A stretch of 25,930 nt of DNA. It comes from SBAX01 sp964646605. Lineage in GTDB: Bacteria; Planctomycetota; Phycisphaerae; UBA1845. The stretch spans positions 1-25,930 of the forward strand of contig CAZYEX010000110.1 in NCBI GenBank assembly GCA_964646605.1, read 5' to 3'. Positions 8,042 through 16,988 of the stretch are shown one piece after another. The translations under genes were made by a program, and so were the position numbers. The notes beneath the pieces are model-generated. The model was given only the letters and a program-made list of their open reading frames with translations, ran no database searches and had not been told where the DNA came from. Within the stretch, counting starts at the first letter, position 1. Every line of letters begins with the position of its first letter.

Positions 8042-9091
8042 TTAATCGGAATTCACCTTGCTCATGTTCATCACCTGGTTGGCCCCGGTGATCGATGCGT
8101 AGCTCGTTCCCCATTGTCGTTTACGAACCGAGTCCAAAGCGGTCATGGCCTCCACGTGACCGTCGCAATATAAAAAGTTGGCCGTGCCCCCGAATTTCTT
8201 CGAGTAGACGGTATCCGCATTGGGATGATGACGGCCGATGGCATTGATCTGCGCGAGCCCCGAGGTGTAATCGAGAATGTTCGACTTGTCGCGAACCTCG
8301 CGCTCGGGCAACAGCCCATAGGTATCCTGGTCGCCGGGGGTTCCGTAAATGAAGCCCGGCGCCTGCGGCGGAGACTGGTATTCATTCCAGCCGGAACCCA
8401 CGTGAAAGAAGGGATTGATCGGACGGTGCGATTTACTCTCGATGCCCCCCGGCGTCTGGATCCCCAGCGCCTTCCAGTTGTTGAGGAACTCGGCGATCAG
8501 GATCGTGGCCCCTGGGTACCGGATGTGCTGCTCGCGCACGAACTGGTTCACCCTCGCCCCGCCGGAGAGCTGGGACGTGAACTTGTTGCGGGGAACGATC
8601 GCCGCATTGGCCGTGTAACTCATCCGCGGGGCCTGCTTGTCGACCAGCTCGGTGGCGGCCGCGACCCCGTTCTGGTCCGTCTGCCCCGACTCCCAATCTT
8701 CCGTCTTGAGCCCGGGGTTGGTGCGCGGCGCGCCCCCGTTCTCCGAGATCGGGCATTGAAAAGCCTTGTCGTTGACCTGTCCGCTGTCGTACATGAAGTA
8801 CGACCAGTGCATGTATCCGAACGGCTTGGCCTCGGATTGGTTGACTTGCCACGCCCCCTCGGCCGTGTCGGGGTAGACGTATGAAGCCGGATACGTGGCG
8901 CGGGACATGAACAGATAGTTCGCCATGGCCAGCCCCACGTGGTGCAGGTTCGCCCCACATTGCACCGTCTTCGCGTGCTGCCGCGCCGCCTGAAGACTGG
9001 GAAGAAGAATCGCCACCAGCAACGCAATGATGGCGATCACGACCATTAGTTCTATCAACGTAAAGCCTTTACCACGCCGTCGATCGCTCAT
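8042..9091 (-). CDS. Pseudopilin-like protein with prepilin methylation motif (DUF1559-type / type II secretion G-like)
   Basis: The N-terminus has a short basic leader, then G-FTLIELMVVIAIIALLVAIL, the class III prepilin motif: cleavage after Gly, Glu at +5, then one hydrophobic helix. The remaining ~310 residues form a globular domain ending with TANFLYCDGHVEAM, close to the C-terminal [F/L]-x-DGHV box found in the abundant planctomycete/lentisphaeral DUF1559-like proteins. It would be processed by prepilin peptidase and sit in the inner membrane or a pseudopilus; the exact role of this expanded family is not known. It leads a probable two-gene unit with the 1398-aa protein downstream. About 280 bp of non-coding DNA upstream holds likely control sequence. 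Confidence 0.87.
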   Translation of the reverse strand: MSDRRRGKGFTLIELMVVIAIIALLVAILLPSLQAARQHAKTVQCGANLHHVGLAMANYLFMSRATYPASYVYPDTAEGAWQVNQSEAKPFGYMHWSYFMYDSGQVNDKAFQCPISENGGAPRTNPGLKTEDWESGQTDQNGVAAATELVDKQAPRMSYTANAAIVPRNKFTSQLSGGARVNQFVREQHIRYPGATILIAEFLNNWKALGIQTPGGIESKSHRPINPFFHVGSGWNEYQSPPQAPGFIYGTPGDQDTYGLLPEREVRDKSNILDYTSGLAQINAIGRHHPNADTVYSKKFGGTANFLYCDGHVEAMTALDSVRKRQWGTSYASITGANQVMNMSKVNSD

Positions 9092-9217
9092 ATCCCGTTC
9101 ACTCCGCCAAGTCAGGCCTCAAATCCGGTGTGGGCGTTGCGGTCCACGCAACCGCCAAGTCGCAACACGGGGATACGATCGACGACGAGTGTTAGACCCG
9201 TTTGAGGGGAGGATGAG

Positions 9218-9229
9218 ATTTGCGCAAAT
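9218..9229. promoter_or_regulatory. Perfect 12-bp palindrome ATTTGCGCAAAT upstream of the pseudopilin gene
   Basis: It sits in the ~280-bp gene-free interval 9092-9369, about 127 bp upstream of the pseudopilin start and in a locally AT-rich patch. A second TTTGCG occurs 21 bp away. It may be an operator; no promoter hexamers with good spacing could be assigned with confidence. Apart from this and the hairpin at 9307-9325 I see nothing in the interval. Confidence 0.3.
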
Positions 9230-9306
9230 AACGTGTTAAGTTTGCGTTACGGTGAGACTGCGGGCGTGCGAAAGATCCGAGCCCCTTCGCGGGATTGAGG
9301 CAATAA

Positions 9307-9325
9307 CCCCGGGTCGCAGCCGGGG
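9307..9325 (-). terminator. Possible terminator hairpin after the S-layer/RTX-like gene
   Basis: CCCCGG and CCGGGG pair around a 7-nt loop, 45-60 bp past the stop codon of the 1232-aa gene. On the minus strand it is followed by TTATT, a weak U tract, so termination is only plausible. Confidence 0.35.
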
Positions 9326-9369
9326 CGCGCTGCCCGTTCAGATTTTCCACCCAACCTATGCGACCACTC

Positions 9370-12300
9370 TTACGGCTGGCTGTCGATGTTCGCCGCGGTC
9401 AGTTGGTCGTGGGCCGCCTGCGTAGTGATGTTCGTCAACCTACCCAGCAACACCGCTCCGCCGTCCGTGTCCGCGTCCGCGTCATAGATGACGTGCGTGG
9501 AGACGTCCGTCGCGTTGAAGTACGCCAAGACGTACTCCACTCCGTCGCCGTGGGCGCTGAGGGCGTTGAAGGCGGCCTCCGCGGCGGCATCCGTAGCGAA
9601 CGCCGTCCCCGTAGCGATGTTGATGAACGTGGCGCCGAGTGCGGGTATGGGGCCTACGCCCTCCGTCACGCCGTTGAGGCTCAGGGCGCTCTGATCGAAT
9701 CGCATCACATCACCGCCCGCGCCGGCGGTAAAGTCGGTGACATCCTCGCGATCATTGGCGGTGGTCTGATCGTAGATCACGGTGTCGCTGCCGGAGCCGG
9801 TGGTGATGGTGTCATTCCCGTCGGCGGCCTGGATCGTGTCCGTCCCGTTGCCCGCGCTGACCGTGTCGGCCACGTCGGTGCTCGAGTCACCGGTATACGT
9901 GTCGTTGCCGTCGCCGAGGGAGACAAACAAACTCGTTCCGGCGCTGCCCGTGCTGGCGAACGTATCGTTGCCGGCGCCGAGAGTCACCGACGCCCCGCTG
10001 CCCAAGTCGCTGATGGTGGCGGATAGATTCCCACTCACGTTGCTGAAGTTCACGGAGATGATGGTGCTGGTCACGCCGACCACGCCGTCATGGATGGTCC
10101 CCAGAGTGAGGTTGCTGGCGGCCGACGCCGTAATCGACGTCAACGTACTGGCCGTGATAGAGTTGATCGTCGCGGGACCGTCGGTCACGCTGAGCGTCAG
10201 GTTCTCTACCCCCGGAACGAAAAGGCTTCCGATGTTGAAGGTGTTGACCGTACCGGATGTATTGAGCGCATTTGCGCGGTTGCCCACCTGGATGGCCAGG
10301 CTGTCGGACGAGCCGGTGACGCCGACGGCCTGGTACGTGACCCCGTCGCAGATCTGTGCCGATTGTAGACCGTTGCCGCGGAAGCCGACGGTCGGCAGAG
10401 GCGATCCGGAAATGTTGAGCAGCGTGAACCCGCTGTTCTGCACCCCATCGCATTCGATGGTCGCCTGGATCAAACCGGCCACACCGTTCAGGTTGACGCT
10501 CACATTGTTGGCGACGGCGTTCCACCGGAGTTCCTCGACGCGGGACAGTCGTACAGGCGTCCCCAAGGTTGCTCCGAACGTTGCCTGAAAAACGTCGTTC
10601 CCCACATTGCCGTCTATTAGCTCTCCTCCGCCGTCAAAGTCGTTCGAGTCCAACGTGTTCCCGAACACGAACACGTCGTCTCCAACTCCCCCGACGATTC
10701 TGTTCAGATTCGCCGTGGCGAACGGCGCGTAGTCACAACCGACCGCGCCGGATTGGTCGGCGCACGAACCGCTGCCCAGTTGCAATCCGCCGCTCATGGA
10801 AGGGGCGTCGTAGGATAGAACCGTGTTGGGCATGGTGTGGAGCGTCAGATTCTGATCCCCCGAGATGGTGCATGCGGCCAATGTAATCCCGTTCGTTTGG
10901 ACGACGGCGTTCAGGCGGTTTTCGCTGCCGCCCAGGCTATGGAGAGCAAGCGTCTCGAACCCATTGGTCGTTGCGGATTGGATGTCCACCGACCGGGCGA
11001 TCGCGGCGGTGAGGGTGCCTTCGATGGTGTCCGCGAACCCGGAGGTCGTCGAAGGGAGCGCGAAAGCCAGCGCGAGGTCGGCCACCGAACTGTTGATCGA
11101 GGTCATGGCAAAGTTGGCGTGCTCTTGAAGGTTACTGATGGCCAAGTCGTCGATGCTATTGATGGAGTTGAATAGATCGACCCCGCTGATGTTCCCGGCG
11201 TTGAGCATGACGACACCGGATGCAAAACTGGTGAGGTTGATGGTTTCGATCCCGGTCAGCGCGAGGGGAACGATCGTGGACGGAGAACTGAACGTTGCGT
11301 TCAAGACGTCGGCCCCCGCCAGCCCGTTCGCGCTGTCGCCGGTCTGAAGCGACGCAACCTGGGTCCCGCTGGCGGGATTGAAGATGAGCGGGGCGTTGAA
11401 AGTGTCGTTGCCCACGGTTCCGATCAGGTTGTCCGTGTTGAGAGTGAAGGTCAACTTTGACGGAAGACAGGCCGTGCAGACGGCGGCACTGTCACCCTCG
11501 GCGCAGGTCTGCGTCGCCGCGCCGTCCGGCGGGCAAAAGTCGCCGTTGTTGTCGTCACAAGGACGAGCGCCGTCAACGCACTCGCCGCTTGGCGTATCAC
11601 AAGTCTCCGCCCCGTTGCAGAACAGGCCGTCGTCGCAATCCGCGTCGGTCTGGCAATGCGGACCCTCTTCGCAAAGCCCCGTCGTGGTGTTGCAGGTCTG
11701 TGGGGCCGTACAGTTGTCGGTGTTCGTGCAGACGCCGGCATCGCACGTGTCATCCGTGCAGGCCACGTCGTCGTCGCAATCCAGGTCCGTGTTGGAGCAA
11801 GCAGTGTTCACACAGGCGTCGTCGGTGCAGTCGTCGAGGTCATTGCAATCCTCGGCGCTGTCGCAGGCTGCTACACATTCGCCGGTGTTCGAGTCGCAAG
11901 TCTGACCGGCCGCGCACCCGACCAGGGCGTATTCGCAGTCACCGTTCACACAGGCGTCGTCAGTGCATGGATCATCGTCGTCACAGTCGGCGTCGTCCTG
12001 GCACGGAGAATAACACTGTCGGGTGACTTCGTCGCAGAGTTCGCCCGGTGCGCACCGTGGGGCGCTCACGCACCCCCGTCCGTCGGACAGGTAATCGCAA
12101 TACTCGTATCCGTTGCAGAAGATTCCGTCGTCGCACTCGTAGTCGCTCAAACACTTCGGATGGCAGGTGTCGGTCTCCTCCCGACAGGATTCGTTCTCGG
12201 CGCATAGGCGGCTTCCGGGCAGGCAGAATCCCGTGACGGGCTCGCAGGTTTCTACGCCGTTGCACGCGAAATCGTCTTCGCATTCGAGAACCTCAGGGCA

Positions 12301-13068
12301 CCCCAGAGCCTGGAGGATCGTGACGTCGGAACCCACTTCCAAAGTCATGAGGTTCGTAACTTCGAGTTGGAATACGTACGGACCCTTGGGAAACGCGGGC
12401 AGGATGAAAAACTCGGTGATCGGCATCGAGCGATTCAGAATCACGATGTCGCCGCCGCCCTCGGGCTTGCTAGCGACCGACCATTCGTACCACAAGCTGT
12501 CCTGCGTATACCCGCCCTGCCGCGCGATCCCTTGCAGGAGATTCTGCGACCATCCTTCGCCGCCGTCGGGGTTGGGGATCAAGCCGATCGGGCACGCACC
12601 CGGATATCCAAACGGACACGCCAGCGCCGGGAGCATTTCCCCGGCCTCGACGCGAATGCCGTGGAGCGTACCCGTCCAGACCGTTTGGAACGTGAAGAAG
12701 TCGAACAAGTCAACATCCGTGTCACCGTCGGAATCGAAGGGGCGGCACGCCGTCGGCGTGGGTCGGCCCGGGCCGGAGAAGCCCAGACAGATTTGGAAAG
12801 CATTGTAGTCCAGCAGGTCGAGGTCCTTGTCGCCGTCGAAGTCGCCAAACAAACCGCTGGCGGCCGTAAATCGCATAGAGCGGACCACGTCCCCGCCCTC
12901 CATCCGAAACAACACCTCGTTCTCGAACGTTCGCGGCTGGGAGACAATGTGTTGGCGGAGTTCGTCGAACGTCAGCCCTTCCTCCGCCAACGCCGACGAT
13001 GCGCCGAGCAACAGCGACACCGCACACAAAAGAAACTTGCCGATTCCTGGGGGTCGAATGGACGTCAT
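9370..13068 (-). CDS. 1232-aa S-layer/RTX-like surface protein with dockerin pair and Cys-rich repeats
   Basis: The start is the ATG at 13068, with AAGGAG 9-10 bp upstream; a signal peptide follows, likely cut after ALA at residue 28. Residues 74-133 hold two dockerin/EF-hand units (GDFDGDKDLDLLDYNAFQ and FDSDGDTDVDLFDFFTFQ), the common planctomycete pair. Residues ~257-535 are a Cys-rich array of 'CDDGxFCNGxExC' and 'CTDDACVNxxC' repeats. From ~538 (LTFTLNTDNLIGTVGNDTF) to the end it is Cys-poor and rich in Thr, Ser, Asn and Gly, like the beta-strand-rich S-layer proteins of the RsaA kind. Residues 1031-1100 have RTX nonapeptide motifs (GAGNDTF, GDGNDTY, ADGNDTI, GSGSDTV). This predicts a Ca-dependent extracellular protein, possibly exported by a type I route although it carries a Sec signal. 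A structural surface role is inference. Confidence 0.82.
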   Translation of the reverse strand: MTSIRPPGIGKFLLCAVSLLLGASSALAEEGLTFDELRQHIVSQPRTFENEVLFRMEGGDVVRSMRFTAASGLFGDFDGDKDLDLLDYNAFQICLGFSGPGRPTPTACRPFDSDGDTDVDLFDFFTFQTVWTGTLHGIRVEAGEMLPALACPFGYPGACPIGLIPNPDGGEGWSQNLLQGIARQGGYTQDSLWYEWSVASKPEGGGDIVILNRSMPITEFFILPAFPKGPYVFQLEVTNLMTLEVGSDVTILQALGCPEVLECEDDFACNGVETCEPVTGFCLPGSRLCAENESCREETDTCHPKCLSDYECDDGIFCNGYEYCDYLSDGRGCVSAPRCAPGELCDEVTRQCYSPCQDDADCDDDDPCTDDACVNGDCEYALVGCAAGQTCDSNTGECVAACDSAEDCNDLDDCTDDACVNTACSNTDLDCDDDVACTDDTCDAGVCTNTDNCTAPQTCNTTTGLCEEGPHCQTDADCDDGLFCNGAETCDTPSGECVDGARPCDDNNGDFCPPDGAATQTCAEGDSAAVCTACLPSKLTFTLNTDNLIGTVGNDTFNAPLIFNPASGTQVASLQTGDSANGLAGADVLNATFSSPSTIVPLALTGIETINLTSFASGVVMLNAGNISGVDLFNSINSIDDLAISNLQEHANFAMTSINSSVADLALAFALPSTTSGFADTIEGTLTAAIARSVDIQSATTNGFETLALHSLGGSENRLNAVVQTNGITLAACTISGDQNLTLHTMPNTVLSYDAPSMSGGLQLGSGSCADQSGAVGCDYAPFATANLNRIVGGVGDDVFVFGNTLDSNDFDGGGELIDGNVGNDVFQATFGATLGTPVRLSRVEELRWNAVANNVSVNLNGVAGLIQATIECDGVQNSGFTLLNISGSPLPTVGFRGNGLQSAQICDGVTYQAVGVTGSSDSLAIQVGNRANALNTSGTVNTFNIGSLFVPGVENLTLSVTDGPATINSITASTLTSITASAASNLTLGTIHDGVVGVTSTIISVNFSNVSGNLSATISDLGSGASVTLGAGNDTFASTGSAGTSLFVSLGDGNDTYTGDSSTDVADTVSAGNGTDTIQAADGNDTITTGSGSDTVIYDQTTANDREDVTDFTAGAGGDVMRFDQSALSLNGVTEGVGPIPALGATFINIATGTAFATDAAAEAAFNALSAHGDGVEYVLAYFNATDVSTHVIYDADADTDGGAVLLGRLTNITTQAAHDQLTAANIDSQP

Positions 13069-13176
13069 GATGCGATCTCCTTCTCCTCTGCGTTTCGATT
13101 GGCCAAGACGGCGGCGACGGCCCGTCGTCTCACATGAGAGTGTCATTATGGCATCCGCGGGTGCATGCGCCAAGGG

Positions 13177-13198
13177 CCCTTTCCCGCGGGCAAAAGGG
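13177..13198 (-). terminator. Weak hairpin after the TSP3 lipoprotein gene
   Basis: CCCTTT (13177-13182) and AAAGGG (13193-13198) flank a loop that itself contains CCCGCGGG. It lies about 60 bp past the lipoprotein stop codon, but no U tract follows on the minus strand. It could equally be chance. Confidence 0.25.
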
Positions 13199-13223
13199 AC
13201 TCAGGGACTGAGGGACGAAGGGA
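13196..13223. repeat. Short purine-rich GGGACT(C/G)A repeat
   Basis: GGGACTCAGGGACTGAGGGACG is a series of ~8-bp steps around GGGACTGA, with an internal CTCAGGGACTGAG dyad. It lies between two minus-strand envelope genes. Its GACTGA core is shared with the 21-bp repeats at 209-271 when those are read on the minus strand. Confidence 0.6.
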
Positions 13224-13258
13224 TCAAAACCGCGAGTCTGACGACGCGCCCCCCGGGC

Positions 13259-15274
13259 TCACGGAGCGACGCACTCGCCGGTGTTGGCGTCGCAGGTCTG
13301 CCCGCCAGGGCAGGACACGTCCGTGATGATGCAATGTCCCGTTTCCGGGTCGCAGTGGTCATCCGTGCACGGATCGAGGTCGTTACACCAAGGAGAGGAA
13401 ACACACTCCCCGCCGCTGCAATAGTCGTTGGTACAGGGGTCGTCGTCATCGCAATCAGGTAACGGGGCGAGCTGACATTGTTCGTCGAGGCAAGAGTAAA
13501 CTATGCACAGGTCCCCGTCGCTGCAATCGTCGTCCACCTCACAGCCGTCGCATACGTTGCCGATCCCGTCGTCGTCATCGTCGAGTTGCGCGGGGTTGAA
13601 ATCCATCTGACAGTTGTCGCACACGTCGCCGACGCCGTCACCGTCTAAGTCAAGCTGTTGGGCGTTGGCAACGGTCGGACAGTCGTCACAAACATCGCCC
13701 ACAAAGTCCCCGTCGGCATCCTCCTGACTCGGGTTGTAATAGTACAGGCAATTGTCGGCGCCATCCTTGATGCCGTCGAAATCCGAGTCATGGGTCGGGC
13801 AGTCGGTGCCGACCTGCTCGACCGTAAACGTGCGCACCTCCGACCACGAAGTCCACTGTTCGTTGACGAATGCCCGCACCTGCCAGGTCCAGATGCCGAA
13901 CGGCTGAGGTTGGTAAACCCACCCGCTCGGATTCCAGCGGAGGGACGAGGTAACCATATCCTCTAAGTCGATGAAAGGATCAGGAGGCCTCGGGCCCTTT
14001 ACCTGGAGATGATAACGCGCGGCGCCCGCGACATCCGTCCAATCGAAATCCCAGATCGTCCCATTCGAAAAATCGACGCAGCCGTTGTCCAGAACGGCCC
14101 CGTTCGCCGGCGAGATCAAGTCCGGGGCGATACAACCAACCTGGTTGACGGACGACCCGGTTGGCGTACCAGGGCATTGGTCACGGTCGTCCGTCACGCG
14201 GTCGCCGTCGCCATCCCTTTGGCTCGCGGCGCAACCGTTGACATCGACGGTTTGTCCTGCGGGCGTACTGGCACACCGGTCCGTGTCGTCCATCACGCGG
14301 TCGCCGTCGCTATCCTTCTGGCTCGCGGCGCAGCCGGCGACATCGACGGTCTGTCCCGCGGGGGTACTTGCACATTTGTCCGTGTCGTCCATGACGCGGT
14401 CGCCGTCGCTATCCCGTTGGCTTGCGGCGCAACCGTTGACATCGACGGTCTGTCCTGCGGGCGTACTTGCACACTTGTCCGTGTCGTCAAAGACGCGGTC
14501 GCCGTCGCCATCCCTTTGGCTCGCGGCGCAACCGTTGACATCGACGGCCTGCCCCGCGGGCGTACTTGCACACCGGTCCGTGTCGTCCATGACACGGTCG
14601 CCGTCGCTGTCTCTCTCGCTTGTCGCACAACCGTCGGCATTGACGCTCTGTCCAGCGGGCGTGTTTGGGCATCGATCACGGTTGTCGCGGATGTCGTCGC
14701 CGTCGGAGTCACGCTGGTTGGGGCCGCACCCCACGGCATCGGGCGTTTGTCCGACAGCCGTATTCGGGCAAAGATCGCGCTCGTCGCCTATTCCATCGTC
14801 GTCTGAATCAAGCTCCCCTCGCGTGCAACCCTCTACGTCGACGGTCGCACCGGGAGGGGTTTCGGGACACTCGTCGATGTCGTCCCGCACTCCGTCATTG
14901 TCGGCGTCCAGCAGTCCTGCAGCCGGTTCCAATGTGTCCTCAAGAACGAACCGTGCTCCGATCGCGGTCGATGCGAAGGGTTGAATGGTCAACGGATTGC
15001 GCTGCGAGACCGTGGTCCCAAACCAGCCGTCGAACATCCACCCTTCCGTCGGCACTGCCGTCAACGTGACGGTGGGGCCGTCGACGCTTTGCGCGACAAT
15101 TCCGTCACCCTCGATCGCAACGTCGATCTCGTCTGCTTGCACTGGCCGCCCACCGGTGGGTTCAGACCCGCTCGGGCCGTCGTCTGTCGGCTGATCTGAA
15201 CTCGACGCGATCTGAATGCAGCCGCAACTCAACAGACACAGCACAACCGGCAAGCGCGCGAGGCAGGCTAACAT
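13259..15274 (-). CDS. Lipoprotein with InlB-like domain, eight thrombospondin type 3 repeats and Cys-rich tail
   Basis: The start is the ATG at 15274, with GGAG 8 bp upstream. The leader ends VLCLLSC-GC, so lipidation is likely at Cys17. Residues ~48-111 resemble a divergent InlB B-repeat (VTLTAVPTEGWMFDGWFG...NPLTIQPF). Residues 123-386 are eight thrombospondin type 3 units, each exactly 33 residues, with D-x-D-G-D-x-x-x-D-x-x-D-x-C Ca-binding signatures and a closing NGC; the units starting at 222, 255, 288 and 321 are almost identical. A beta-sandwich-like stretch follows (ISPANGAVLDNG...WTWQVRAFV), then three more Ca-binding repeats with an N-P-x-Q-x-D pattern, then a Cys-rich tail like that of the 1232-aa protein. 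It is probably an outer-membrane or surface lipoprotein stiffened by calcium. The partner is unknown. Confidence 0.85.
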   Translation of the reverse strand: MLACLARLPVVLCLLSCGCIQIASSSDQPTDDGPSGSEPTGGRPVQADEIDVAIEGDGIVAQSVDGPTVTLTAVPTEGWMFDGWFGTTVSQRNPLTIQPFASTAIGARFVLEDTLEPAAGLLDADNDGVRDDIDECPETPPGATVDVEGCTRGELDSDDDGIGDERDLCPNTAVGQTPDAVGCGPNQRDSDGDDIRDNRDRCPNTPAGQSVNADGCATSERDSDGDRVMDDTDRCASTPAGQAVDVNGCAASQRDGDGDRVFDDTDKCASTPAGQTVDVNGCAASQRDSDGDRVMDDTDKCASTPAGQTVDVAGCAASQKDSDGDRVMDDTDRCASTPAGQTVDVNGCAASQRDGDGDRVTDDRDQCPGTPTGSSVNQVGCIAPDLISPANGAVLDNGCVDFSNGTIWDFDWTDVAGAARYHLQVKGPRPPDPFIDLEDMVTSSLRWNPSGWVYQPQPFGIWTWQVRAFVNEQWTSWSEVRTFTVEQVGTDCPTHDSDFDGIKDGADNCLYYYNPSQEDADGDFVGDVCDDCPTVANAQQLDLDGDGVGDVCDNCQMDFNPAQLDDDDDGIGNVCDGCEVDDDCSDGDLCIVYSCLDEQCQLAPLPDCDDDDPCTNDYCSGGECVSSPWCNDLDPCTDDHCDPETGHCIITDVSCPGGQTCDANTGECVAP
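14117..14908 (-). repeat. Eight in-frame 99-bp repeats coding for thrombospondin type 3 units
   Basis: The period is 99 bp throughout, with no indel between units. Nucleotide identity is highest in the middle four units (roughly 14216-14611), for example the recurring GTCCGTGTCGTC..ACGCGGTCGCCGTCG, and decays towards both ends. That pattern suggests recent duplication or gene conversion in the centre. Repeat number is likely to vary between strains and may be mis-assembled from short reads. Confidence 0.9.
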
Positions 15275-15589
15275 CTTGTCACTCCAATTGAGTCCGATAC
15301 AACAACCAGGCCCGTTGCCCGCGGGAAAGCGGGACACCCGACGACAAGCCGACCAGAAGCCGTATGGTAATCCAACCTGGCACGTACTGCAAGCCTTATT
15401 TTCCCAGCGTTTTTCGGGCTAGGAACGGACGGTTGTCCCGAAGCAGAAATCACGGGTTGCGTCGGCGGGCCAGGGTGAAGGATGGTCCGAATAGTTTTCA
15501 AAGAAGGCTCGATCTACTCGTTTGCAGTCGTGGGCTTCCCGGCGGACCGTGGGTGGAGCGCGGGTTGCTTGGCGCCCTGGGGAATCGGG
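15275..15589. other. Gene-free interval between aroF and the lipoprotein gene
   Basis: About 315 bp. It must contain the promoter of the lipoprotein gene (minus strand) and the end of the aroF transcript. I found no convincing -35/-10 pair, strong hairpin or coding frame with a ribosome binding site. The open frames here lack family resemblance. Confidence 0.6.
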
Positions 15590-16669
<1,080 letters not shown>

Positions 16670-16988
16670 GGTTGTCGTTCCGTCCTCGGTGTGGCGTCAT
16701 CCCCCTGGGCACGACCGGAGGGCCGACCGCGAGTATATCCAAAGCCGCGAACGTAGGTCAAGCGAAACGCCGGCTCCGGCGAGTTCCCTGCGTTGCAGCG
16801 GGCGATAACTCGCGACCAGCGCCTCGGCGTATCCAGCATGTTGATCGCCAGGTAGACGCGTGAGCCTGGACCGGCTGACGGGATCGCCCAACCCGGATAA
16901 GATGCGGGCGTTCGGAGCGATCCAACCGAGGTAGAGGCTTGTTGTAGCGCGGGTAGTTGCGACCGCGCGGCAGAAAGGGAGTGGAGGA
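16670..16988. other. Divergent intergenic region between aroF and the MPE-GH114 gene
   Basis: About 320 bp separating two divergent starts, so promoters for both genes are expected. Long open frames cross it on both strands but show no family resemblance. I see no strong hairpin, riboswitch or clear promoter hexamers. Confidence 0.6.

Noticed and set aside
14170..14720. Possible CRISPR array, because of regularly spaced repeats
   Set aside because: The 99-bp period is in frame, has no spacers, and codes for thrombospondin type 3 units.
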